The notes under the pieces were generated by a model. That model was not told the origin of the DNA, did no database searches, and saw only the letters and a list, made by a program, of their open reading frames with translations. The translations under genes were made by a program, and so were the position numbers. A stretch of DNA of 13,639 nt from an uncultured Bacteroides sp. (GTDB lineage Bacteria; Bacteroidota; Bacteroidia; Bacteroidales; Bacteroidaceae). This document shows, piece after piece, positions 5,417 to 10,742 of this stretch. The stretch is from NCBI GenBank assembly GCA_959606905.1, contig CAUHML010000080.1, forward strand, positions 1 through 13,639, in the 5' to 3' direction. Within the stretch, counting starts at the first letter, position 1. The number at the start of each line of letters is the position of its first letter.

Positions 5417-5731
5417 CTAAGAACATGATAATACACAAAGAACCAAAAGAAGAATTGCTATCAACAATAGTTGAAGTGCAAAAACCGAAATCAATAGAGG
5501 GTTTTCAGAAGGTTGTTGAGCTTGTTGCTTCAATAACGGTTTCCGGAGATAAGGGTGCTTAAATGCACATTCAATCTCTAACAAATCGCAAACCTCTTTG
5601 TGTATTTCTTCAAATGTATGCTTTTGGTGTCGTTTGCGACCAAAGAAAGAGACAATAGTTGGAATATCATACATGCCGTCAGGGTATCTGAATTCATCTA
5701 AAGGGTCTTCTTCTGTTGATTTCTTTTTCAT
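5417..5731 (-). CDS. Small tail-anchored hypothetical protein, 104 aa
   Basis: The soluble N-terminal 70 residues (DEFRYPDGMYDIPTIVSFFG, then TFEEIHKEVCDLLEIECAF) are followed by a Gln-rich linker and a 24-residue hydrophobic tail (LISVFALQLLLIAILLLVLCVL). The layout matches the neighbouring 82-aa protein, suggesting duplication. Its 3' part lies opposite the short + strand ORF at 5425-5562. No family recognised. A role at the inner membrane, such as exclusion or signalling, would be a guess. Confidence 0.55.
   Translation of the reverse strand: MKKKSTEEDPLDEFRYPDGMYDIPTIVSFFGRKRHQKHTFEEIHKEVCDLLEIECAFKHPYLRKPLLKQQAQQPSENPLLISVFALQLLLIAILLLVLCVLSCS
5425..5562 (+). pseudogene. Fragment duplicating the C-terminus of the 4712-5299 protein
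   Basis: A 45-codon ORF (ATG 5425, TAA 5560) whose product, with KEPKEELLSTIVEVQKPKSI at its start, aligns with KSKEELLSLLSEVKQPKKI and the following LV-S pattern in the 4712-5299 protein. DNA similarity is visible too (AAAGAAGAATTRCTATCA). The upstream two thirds of the gene are missing, so this is probably a leftover of a tandem duplication. A short functional peptide cannot be excluded. Confidence 0.55.
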
Positions 5732-5900
5732 AATTCGTTCTTTGAAATGTTGTACAATCGGTTATTATTCAAATTCAATGTATAATATCTACTCATTGTC
5801 TTGATATTTTATATATTAAATTATCACGCACGTATGTGTTTATATACGCTGTGTAATCCCATTCTCTCTGTAAATAATATATGTTCCCAAAATAGAAATA

Positions 5901-6749
5901 TCATAAATAAGCAGCGTTAATGGGATTATCAAACGGATTTTCATAAACAGGATGATTGGACACTTTGAGATTTGATGATTCTACACGCTTCTTGTGATTA
6001 TAAATAACGTGCTTATATTTCTCGGTAGTCCCTCTGTCGCATATAGAGTAAGAACAAGGAATGACAATCCATCCGCTTCCGTCTTTGGGGTTATAGATAA
6101 AATGTTTCCTTCCCGTTCTTTTGCGCCACTCCTCAACGGTGTTGGCATTCACGGTATGGATAACCATTTCCCCGTGCGCCCTTGTCTTGGAGATTACTCC
6201 GTTTCGGAACATTTCATTCATCAGTCTGTGTGCGGTACTTTTGCTTGAACCGGATATATTTCCAAGTTTGCGCAAAGTCAAATCCTTGGTAAGGGCACAA
6301 CGTTTTTGTTTCGGTTTCCCGTTACTCTGCGGAAAGTTGTCTCTATCAATAGAATTGACTGCACAAAGAAGCATAATACAGTTCAGCTCATGCACAAGCA
6401 TGCGAATTGAATATTCCTTCTTATTCAGTTTATAGCAATAATCAGAGGTGTAAATAAAAGGCGTACGCCCTATTGACCTTTTGATTTCCTTGCTTTTAAA
6501 AGTGTTTGCAAGAAAGCTGCCTCCTTTTATGGAAAACAGAAAACTGTCGTTTAACGCTCCGTTAATAAGGCGTTTGGCTTTATCGTGAGAAACATGAAAC
6601 AGTTTCATCACTTTATAAGGGGTTACATCGGTAAGTACAGAATTTGAATACAGACACTTAATACCAATAGCAAAGGCAAGCAATTCTTTTTCAGCCTTGC
6701 TTGCCTTGTATCTTTTGATTATATCTATTGGTATATTAAGTATGTCCAT
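5901..6749 (-). CDS. Winged-helix DNA-binding protein, possibly replication-related, 282 aa
   Basis: Belongs, by my recognition of the pattern, to an uncharacterised family common in Bacteroides mobile elements (NIPIDIIKRYKASKAEKELLAF start, KLGNISGSSKSTAHRLMNEM, HVIYNHKK near the end). Two helix-turn-helix-like stretches are visible: TPYKVMKLFHVSHDKAKRLI and LTLRKLGNISGSSKSTAHRL. Tandem winged helices are typical of plasmid Rep proteins, but no family could be confirmed. An in-frame ATG at 6812 would add 21 residues encoded by the leader inverted repeat, so I favour ATG at 6749. Transcription should come from the operator-bearing promoter at 6879-6909, through a leader with two terminator-like hairpins. 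It is followed 169 bp later by the tail-anchored protein genes. Confidence 0.7.
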   Translation of the reverse strand: MDILNIPIDIIKRYKASKAEKELLAFAIGIKCLYSNSVLTDVTPYKVMKLFHVSHDKAKRLINGALNDSFLFSIKGGSFLANTFKSKEIKRSIGRTPFIYTSDYCYKLNKKEYSIRMLVHELNCIMLLCAVNSIDRDNFPQSNGKPKQKRCALTKDLTLRKLGNISGSSKSTAHRLMNEMFRNGVISKTRAHGEMVIHTVNANTVEEWRKRTGRKHFIYNPKDGSGWIVIPCSYSICDRGTTEKYKHVIYNHKKRVESSNLKVSNHPVYENPFDNPINAAYL

Positions 6750-6778
6750 TGACCGATTGTATTTTATAAAATAAAAAT

Positions 6779-6875
6779 CCGTTGCTAAAGTAGAGCGGCA
6801 ACGGATTTTCATATAAAAAGCCCACGTTAGGGCGATTGTTTAATCATGTGTCTGTTGCCGCTCTACTTGCAACGG
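6779..6875 (-). promoter_or_regulatory. Attenuator-like leader with a 22-bp inverted repeat
   Basis: Arms 6779-6802 and 6854-6875 are complementary over 22 bp, apart from a 2-nt bulge. The promoter at 6879-6909 should start RNA near 6872, so the 5' arm is at the very start of the transcript. The 3' arm is followed by a U-rich stretch (ATTTTTATTTTAT), like an intrinsic terminator. Between the arms lies a second, small hairpin (GCCC 6820-6823 with GGGC 6830-6833) followed by five U (6815-6819), and an ATG at 6812. The layout suggests transcriptional attenuation or antisense control of the 5901-6749 gene. Confidence 0.6.
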
Positions 6876-6878
6876 ATG

Positions 6879-6909
6879 CAAAGATACAGTATTTTACTGT
6901 ATCTCCAAA
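6879..6909 (-). promoter_or_regulatory. Leftward promoter with embedded operator O3
   Basis: On the - strand TTTG (6906-6909), a 19-bp spacer and TATCTTTG (6879-6886) give a full Bacteroidetes promoter. The spacer holds the perfect palindrome GATACAGT-ATTTT-ACTGTATC (6883-6903). A further half-site TACAGTA (6914-6920) lies 5 bp before the repressor's ATG. The repressor probably shuts off this promoter and its own gene. Confidence 0.85.
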
Positions 6910-6925
6910 TAAATACAGTATTATT

Positions 6926-7618
6926 ATGATGAACAGTAGGGAAATATTAGAGTTTATCACTGATAATGAGAAAGTGACTCTTTCTAAGTTATCTCAGTTG
7001 ATGGGGATTAAGAGGGCACAGCCATTGTATGATATTCGTGATGGGAAAATAAAAGCCATAAGTGCTAATTATGCGGATAAAATATTATCAGTATTTCCTG
7101 AATATAGCCGGGTGTGGCTTATTACAGGAGAAGGACAACCTTTTTCTAAAAATGAGAACGAAGAAAATATTGGTGAAAGTATCATCATGGCTGCAAGTGA
7201 ACGCTTTTTAGAGGTTATGGAAGGTCTAAAGATTGGACCATACGTGCTTGAAAAAGATTGTGGCGTGAAAAATGCACAAGCTAAAATATCCCATTATAAG
7301 AAAGGGGTTACTAAAGCTATTTCCGCTGATATAATAGTGCAACTTTGTGAAGCTTATCCCCAAGTCAACGCCAACTACATCCTCACCGGTAAAGGTCCAA
7401 TGTTCCTTGACAATGAAACTTCACATTCGTCTTTGACTGAAAAAGATGTAGAAGATTTGCCATCTCCGGAAACTGCTGAATACTGGAAGCGAATGTATGA
7501 AACGACAGTAGTCATGTATGAAGCGCAATTTGAGGATTTACAAAGGCGATTTAACGTTCTGAACAAATCTGTGGAAGAAATACAAGACCTATTCAGTGAG
7601 AGAAGAAAGGCTGTTTAA
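6926..7618 (+). CDS. Repressor-like regulator with duplicated HTH domains
   Basis: Starting at ATG 6926 (230 aa), two similar modules are visible: residues 3-72, with VTLSKLSQLMGI and YSRVWLITGEGQPF, and about 87-158, with LEKDCGV, VNANYILTGKGPMF. Each has the layout of phage CI-like HTH domains of Bacteroidales, which end in W/NYxLTGxGxM/PF. The C-terminal 60 residues (YWKRMYETTVVMYEAQFEDL and onward) form a coiled coil for oligomerisation. No LexA/CI peptidase domain is present, so release by RecA-driven cleavage is not expected. Upstream in-frame ATGs (such as 6836) lie within the promoter-operator region and are unlikely starts. Flanking palindromes suggest autoregulation and control of both leftward promoters. 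Confidence 0.8.
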   Translation: MMNSREILEFITDNEKVTLSKLSQLMGIKRAQPLYDIRDGKIKAISANYADKILSVFPEYSRVWLITGEGQPFSKNENEENIGESIIMAASERFLEVMEGLKIGPYVLEKDCGVKNAQAKISHYKKGVTKAISADIIVQLCEAYPQVNANYILTGKGPMFLDNETSHSSLTEKDVEDLPSPETAEYWKRMYETTVVMYEAQFEDLQRRFNVLNKSVEEIQDLFSERRKAV

Positions 7619-7718
7619 TATTTATGTTTACAAACATGTTTTAAAATAAAACTTTTTCAACATAAAATTTGTTGATATTTCATCTCTCACAAGACACAAT
7701 TTATTAATTTGAAATATA

Positions 7719-7898
7719 ATGAATGAAAATGTAAATCTAATGATGAAGCACATGCTCCGTCTCGCAGAAGCGTATGAGAAATTACTGAACGAAGTTGTAC
7801 AACTGAGACAAGAAGTCGCAATACTGAAAGGCGGGAAGGTTAAGGAAAAGAAAATTTATAATATGAAGATTTTAGGCAGTCAGGTTGGCGGAAGTTGA
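7719..7898 (+). CDS. Short coiled-coil protein, 59 aa
   Basis: ATG at 7719 opens a 59-codon frame ending with TGA at 7896. Residues 5-37 (VNLMMKHMLRLAEAYEKLLN then EVVQLRQEVAILK) form a clear heptad-patterned helix, followed by a basic tail (KVKEKKIYNMK). It lies 100 bp after the repressor and before the terminator at 7964-7993, so it may be cotranscribed with the repressor. The coiled coil could pair with the repressor's C-terminal helix, which is only a guess. Confidence 0.6.
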   Translation: MNENVNLMMKHMLRLAEAYEKLLNEVVQLRQEVAILKGGKVKEKKIYNMKILGSQVGGS

Positions 7899-7963
7899 TA
7901 CAAAAAGCGGAAATGTGCTTCATCATTTGGTTTATGTAAAATAGAATAAACAAATAGTTTATT

Positions 7964-7993
7964 TACCCCGCCAGTAATACGGCTGGCGGGGTA
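7964..7993 (+). terminator. Strong hairpin, probable terminator
   Basis: TACCCCGCCAG (7964-7974) pairs perfectly with CTGGCGGGGTA (7983-7993) across an 8-nt loop. A second 7-bp hairpin lies just before it (7945-7951 with 7957-7963). The T tract after the stem is missing. The position, between the 59-aa gene and the next promoter, fits termination on either strand. Confidence 0.65.
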
Positions 7994-8053
7994 TCATAAC
8001 GTAAACGTTGTTATTTATAACCAGTCTAAATTACAAATAAATCTGTCTCACAT

Positions 8054-8125
8054 TTTGGTCACATCCCTATTTCTGCTTTAATTTGTATCGAAAGTAATAT
8101 TATTAACAATGTAGTAAACATTGTT
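8054..8125 (+). promoter_or_regulatory. Promoter of the small-protein series, with an inverted repeat
   Basis: TTTG (8054-8057), a 20-bp spacer and TTAATTTG (8078-8085) approximate the Bacteroidetes consensus, one base off in the -7 box. AACAATGT (8105-8112) and ACATTGTT (8118-8125) form a perfect 8-bp inverted repeat with a 5-bp gap in the early leader. This could be an operator for a second regulator or a leader hairpin before the first small ORF. Confidence 0.5.
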
Positions 8126-8135
8126 AGGTGGTATT

Positions 8136-8180
8136 ATGTTTAAATTGCGTCGTTCGTTCTATCGTTCTACAATATTATAG
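8136..8180 (+). CDS. Possible 14-aa leader peptide
   Basis: ATG TTT AAA and onward encodes MFKLRRSFYRSTIL. It has a GGTGG element 5 bp upstream and ends 12 bp before the next ATG, which also has GGTGG upstream. Basic and short, it may be a leader peptide coupling translation to the 8193 ORF. Length alone makes it uncertain. Confidence 0.3.
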   Translation: MFKLRRSFYRSTIL

Positions 8181-8192
8181 AATAAAGGTGGT

Positions 8193-8348
8193 ATGGGTAA
8201 TATAAGATTAAAACAAGAACCTCGTTCTTCTAAAAAGAACATCTCTGATTTGAATAAATCTAACTCAGGGAAGAAGTTTGTATTGTCTGATATTTCCAAA
8301 GAGGAACTTGATAAAAGGAGAATACCCGTATATTCATATTTGCTATAA
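8193..8348 (+). CDS. Small basic hypothetical protein, 51 aa
   Basis: ATG at 8193 (AAAGGTGGTATG) to TAA at 8346. The product is hydrophilic and Lys/Ser-rich (MGNIRLKQEPRSSKKNISDL, then DISKEELDKRRIPVYSYLL) with no membrane segment. It is 9 bp from the next start, which has GGAG upstream, so the two are probably translated together. No family recognised. Confidence 0.5.
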   Translation: MGNIRLKQEPRSSKKNISDLNKSNSGKKFVLSDISKEELDKRRIPVYSYLL

Positions 8349-8357
8349 TAGGAGTGC

Positions 8358-8603
8358 ATGGGAAGCTGGAGTGAAAGACAAGAAGTAAAGAAAGAGGTCA
8401 AGGAAAAAGAGAAAATAAGCCGAGAGACGCTTGGAAAGTTCTTTTATGATTTGGCAAAAACATCATTTGCTGCAATGGTAGCAGGTGGGGCTGTGTCATT
8501 TTTCACAAGTTCAAACAATGAGTTATATTGGCTTTTGCTTTTGATTGGAGCTTTTTCAACAATAGTATTTGCTTATATTGGTTATAAAGTGATAAGGAGG
8601 TAA
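8358..8603 (+). CDS. Small membrane protein with two helices, 81 aa
   Basis: A highly charged N-terminal 26 residues (SERQEVKKEVKEKEKISRET) is followed by two hydrophobic helices, at about 33-50 (AKTSFAAMVAGGAVSFF) and 57-77 (YWLLLLIGAFSTIVFAYIGY), and ends in KVIRR. GGAG stands 6 bp before the ATG. The size and the small-residue-rich first helix resemble small phage-borne or toxin-like membrane proteins, but no family can be named. It sits between two other tiny ORFs in the same direction. Confidence 0.65.
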   Translation: MGSWSERQEVKKEVKEKEKISRETLGKFFYDLAKTSFAAMVAGGAVSFFTSSNNELYWLLLLIGAFSTIVFAYIGYKVIRR

Positions 8604-8605
8604 TT

Positions 8606-8710
8606 ATGGAAGGTCTATTAATCGTTTTAGGAGGTTCTGGGGCTTTAGCCTTTTTATTTGCTCTTTGGCTGAATACTCGAAAAGGCAAGAAGTGGCTTGC
8701 AAGTTTGTAA
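8606..8710 (+). CDS. Single-helix membrane microprotein, 34 aa
   Basis: The ORF has an unusually good Shine-Dalgarno site for Bacteroides (AAGGAGG, 8594-8600, 5 bp before the ATG), overlapping the end of the preceding gene. The product is one hydrophobic helix (LLIVLGGSGALAFLFALWL) followed by a basic tail (NTRKGKKWLASL). It is probably cotranslated with the 81-aa membrane protein and may be its partner. Confidence 0.6.
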   Translation: MEGLLIVLGGSGALAFLFALWLNTRKGKKWLASL

Positions 8711-8768
8711 GCAGAAGGATAAAAAAGGGAACAGATAAATTCAATATCAAAACAATATGGGGAGTGTA

Positions 8769-8954
8769 ATGGAAAGCAAGAAAGCAAAGTGCTCTTCAAA
8801 GTATCCGCATCGTCTAAAGCCTAAAGGTGATAGACTGGGATGGACGTTGCGAAGCGAAGTCAAGTATCCTCCAATGCGTGAAATTATTGGAGAGGGGAGA
8901 ATTGTTAGTGATTCATGTTGCTTCATTTTAACTACCACAAAAATGATTATGTAA
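8769..8954 (+). CDS. Hypothetical basic protein, 61 aa
   Basis: ATG at 8769 (GGGGAGTGTAATG) gives a 61-aa protein rich in Lys, Arg and Pro (HRLKPKGDRLGWTLRSEVKY). An earlier in-frame ATG at 8757 lies before the GGGGAG element and is less likely. The end (CCFILTTTKMIM) looks unnatural, so the frame could be decayed or coincidental. It is the last ORF before the tRNA-Gly junction. Confidence 0.4.
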   Translation: MESKKAKCSSKYPHRLKPKGDRLGWTLRSEVKYPPMREIIGEGRIVSDSCCFILTTTKMIM

Positions 8955-8975
8955 ATGTTCGTGGGGATATTTATT

Positions 8976-8997
8976 ATGCAAATTATATGCAAATTAT
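8976..8997. repeat. Two tandem 11-bp repeats near the element end
   Basis: ATGCAAATTAT occurs twice without a gap (8976-8986, 8987-8997), about 55 bp inside the tRNA-Gly junction. Short direct repeats at this distance are typical of integrase arm or excisionase sites, which is an inference from position. Confidence 0.45.
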
Positions 8998-9050
8998 TTT
9001 TGTATGTAAAATAAATATTTGATATATAGTATTTTAGATGCACTAAAAAA

Positions 9051-9096
9051 GAGCTTCCCAAGCTGAGGGTCACGAGTTCGAGCCTCGCTTGCCGCT
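9051..9096 (+). tRNA. 3' half of a tRNA-Gly gene (probable attachment site)
   Basis: GAGC-TTCCCAA-GCTGA reads as the end of an anticodon arm with anticodon CCC (Gly). It is followed by GGGTC, a T arm (ACGAG, TTCGAGC, CTCGC, one mismatch) and TTGCCGC plus T as the 3' acceptor strand. No 5' half exists upstream. Such half genes arise when elements integrate at the anticodon loop. This marks the right end of the mobile element. Confidence 0.7.
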
Positions 9097-9101
9097 CTCT
9101 T

Positions 9102-9147
9102 GAAAATCAGATAGTTATCGCAAGATTTCTATCTGGTTTTTGTTTTT
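9102..9147 (+). terminator. tRNA-Gly terminator, first copy
   Basis: CAGATAG and CTATCTG pair around a 14-nt loop, extended outward by AAAAT with GTTTT, and the stem is followed by a T-rich tract. A closely similar hairpin follows the second tRNA fragment, so it was duplicated with the tRNA 3' end. Confidence 0.75.
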
Positions 9148-9199
9148 AGGCAATGGCAGTTGAACTCCCAGTTGACCCTATGAGCTCAACTAAAATCTT

Positions 9200-9380
9200 A
9201 TGAATGCAACGATTAATGTAGTATGCTACAAGTGGAAAACCTTAGCAAAAGGTGAATACCCATCTGTATAAGTGTTGCAATTTTAGTGGTATGCTACAAA
9301 TCAAAGACATTATCTGTCCCAATAAAGAGTATATTCAGAAAATCTTCTTGATAAGCAAACAGAGTTACAGCAACGAATCA
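9200..9380 (+). pseudogene. Relics of a Bacteroides tyrosine recombinase N-terminus
   Basis: ATG at 9200 encodes MNATINVVCYKWKTLAKGEY, then stops. This is the characteristic start of the arm-binding domain of Bacteroides integrases (VVCYKSKTL with GEHP-like continuation). A second, overlapping-in-kind relic follows. VVCYKSKTLS is encoded from 9286, then in another frame CPNKEYIQKIFL (from 9315) and, after a frameshift, DKQTELQQRI (from 9350), matching the later part of the same N-terminal region. The catalytic domain is absent. Its position right after an att-like tRNA end fits a dead island integrase. Confidence 0.7.
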
Positions 9381-9414
9381 TTTGCTGTTTTTTTTAATGT
9401 TACAGCTAAATCAT

Positions 9415-9443
9415 TGTGATTTAAAAGGGAATAATTACCTTTG
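9415..9443 (+). promoter_or_regulatory. Promoter of the HEPN-MNT pair
   Basis: TTG (9415-9417), an 18-bp spacer and TACCTTTG (9436-9443) match the Bacteroidetes consensus. The expected start point falls near the ATG at 9448, so the mRNA may be nearly leaderless. Confidence 0.7.
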
Positions 9444-9447
9444 TATT

Positions 9448-9835
9448 ATGGATGGTAAAGTAACTTATTGGATTGAAATGTCAGATTATGACTTGGAAAC
9501 AGCAGATGCGATGTTGCTTACAGGCCGTTATCTCTATGTGGGCTTCATGTGCCACCAAACGATAGAAAAAAATACTCAAGGCATATTGGGCTAATCGTTT
9601 GGTGAAAGTACTTTTAAAGATACATTCGCTATCCAGATTAGCAGAGAGAACAGAATTAGATAAAGAACTATCAGAAGAACAGTTGGATTTCATTGATACA
9701 CTTGAGCCACTTTATATTGAAGCCCGTTATCCCTCTTATAAAGAGAGATTGATGAAAAGTCTGACTAAGGAATATTGTATAGGACTTTTAAGCCAAACTA
9801 AAGAATTACAGTCATGGATAAAGAACAAGCTATAG
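9448..9835 (+). pseudogene. HEPN-domain toxin gene with one frameshift
   Basis: The first part from ATG 9448 (MDGKVTYWIEMSDYDLETAD, then YVGFMCHQTIEK) and the later frame (ILKAYWANRL, HSLSRLAERTELDKELSEEQ, EARYPSYKERLMKSLTKEYC) together make one PF05168-like HEPN protein of about 128 aa. They are joined only if one A is removed from the run of seven A at 9566-9572. HEPN partners of MNT proteins are RNases of HepT-type toxin-antitoxin systems. The frame break may be a real mutation, a sequencing error or bypassed by transcriptional slippage on the A run. As written the protein stops at TAA 9592. The gene overlaps the MNT gene by 22 bp. Confidence 0.8.
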
Positions 9836-10110
9836 TCCTCGCCAAGCGATATAAAGAAATGGTAGCAGAAAGATTACCATTAAAGGCTCTCTATCTCTAT
9901 GGCTCGTATAGTAAGGGGAATTACAGAGAGGATAGCGATATAGACATTGCAGTAGTAGTAGAGCATTTGGATGACAACTATTTTGAAGATACCCCTCTAT
10001 TATGGAAACTTAGACGTAAGATAAGTAACCTTATAGAACCCGTCTTGCTTATAGAGGATATGAGTAATCCTCTTTACTGCGACATCGCAAGAACGGGCAT
10101 TCTTATCTAA
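9814..10110 (+). CDS. MNT nucleotidyltransferase antitoxin (MntA-like)
   Basis: A minimal nucleotidyltransferase of 98 aa. YLYGSYSKGNYREDSDIDIAV (27-47) holds the GSx9DxD motif with both metal-binding Asp residues intact, and the E in LIEPVLL (about 76) fits the third acidic residue. Known MntA antitoxins neutralise HepT-type HEPN RNases by adding AMP to them. The start lies inside the end of the HEPN gene, the usual coupled order for this module. Because the HEPN frame is broken, the antitoxin may now be a leftover. The pair lies between two tRNA-Gly-derived repeats, so it came in on an island. Confidence 0.85.
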   Translation: MDKEQAIVLAKRYKEMVAERLPLKALYLYGSYSKGNYREDSDIDIAVVVEHLDDNYFEDTPLLWKLRRKISNLIEPVLLIEDMSNPLYCDIARTGILI

Positions 10111-10230
10111 AAAAATGATACAGAATAAGAAAAGCTGTATTTGAAGTTGGTTATTTTTAATTCTTGGCATCATCCTAAAGTTAAATCACAGAAAGAGGAT
10201 ATGTCTAAACTAAAATTCGCTTGCCATTTG

Positions 10231-10403
10231 TTTCTTTTTAGGCACGGGATTACACGGAAAATATAGATTTTCTTTGTTCTTTTTCCGTGCAATCCTTTAG
10301 ATTTGCACTGTGAAATATTGGGGTTGAAATATTACCTTTGTAGTGAATAAAAGTTAACCAAGGGAAGCAGGTGACCTATCGTGAATTCCGTGCCTAAAAG
10401 AAA
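10231..10403. mobile_element. MITE-like inverted repeat element
   Basis: Terminal arms 10231-10254 and 10381-10403 are inverted copies (core TAGGCACGG with CCGTGCCTA), with a few mismatches and one indel. Inside, 10247-10261 also pairs with 10281-10295 (14 of 15), so alternative folds exist. There is no ORF. A -7-like TACCTTTG at 10333-10340 could give outward transcription. The size (173 bp) and terminal repeats fit a non-autonomous transposon; a structured RNA is an alternative. Confidence 0.5.
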
Positions 10404-10433
10404 TCTCAAGTGTATTTTTTGACACCCTCACAA

Positions 10434-10500
10434 GTTCGAATCTCGCTTGCCGCTTATACAGAGAATCAGATAGTCATCACAAGATTTCTATCTGATTTTT
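10434..10500 (+). repeat. Second tRNA-Gly 3' end with its terminator (direct repeat)
   Basis: GTTCGAATCTCGCTTGCCGCT repeats the tRNA end at 9076-9096 with two differences. After 8 diverged bases it continues with a close copy of the terminator (AATCAGATAGTCATCACAAG and the following stem and T tract). Together the two copies form an imperfect direct repeat of about 70 bp, 1.36 kb apart, which reads as attL/attR of a decayed island. Confidence 0.7.
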
Positions 10501-10649
10501 GTTTTATAGGAATATGTCAAGCCACCCCTTCACCTTTCACAACTCCCTGCTCATGCAGTATAGCGGGTGAACCCCTGTTTTTGTAAACGACTGATTATGA
10601 TAACTCGCAATAGGAAAAAAAGTTCTCATTTATAAAGTATGCAAAAAAT

Positions 10650-10695
10650 AGTGTTTACACAATAAACACTTTTCGCACAGAAATTTGTACTTTTG
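10650..10695 (+). promoter_or_regulatory. proS promoter region with an inverted repeat
   Basis: TACTTTTG (10688-10695) fits the -7 consensus TAnnTTTG; no clear TTTG stands 19 bp upstream. AGTGTTTA (10650-10657) and TAAACACT (10663-10670) form a perfect inverted repeat just ahead of the expected -33 position and may be an activator or repressor site. The leader to the ATG at 10743 is about 40 nt. Confidence 0.55.
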
Positions 10696-10742
10696 CACTC
10701 CGTTTAATGAACCCGAATAGAAAACTTTAAAAACGAAATAGA

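Noticed and set aside
8159..8401. 80-codon - strand ORF
   Set aside because: It is antisense to the 51-aa and 81-aa + strand ORFs, which have good ribosome sites and spacing; the - strand product is a Ser/Leu-rich shadow.
9560..9576. Programmed -1 ribosomal frameshift in the HEPN gene
   Set aside because: The heptamer A AAA AAT is slippery, but a -1 shift leads to a stop; the correct frame needs loss of one base (+1).
10211..10225. Third tRNA-Gly fragment (TTCGCTTGCC)
   Set aside because: Only a 9-10 bp match without T arm or terminator; likely chance.
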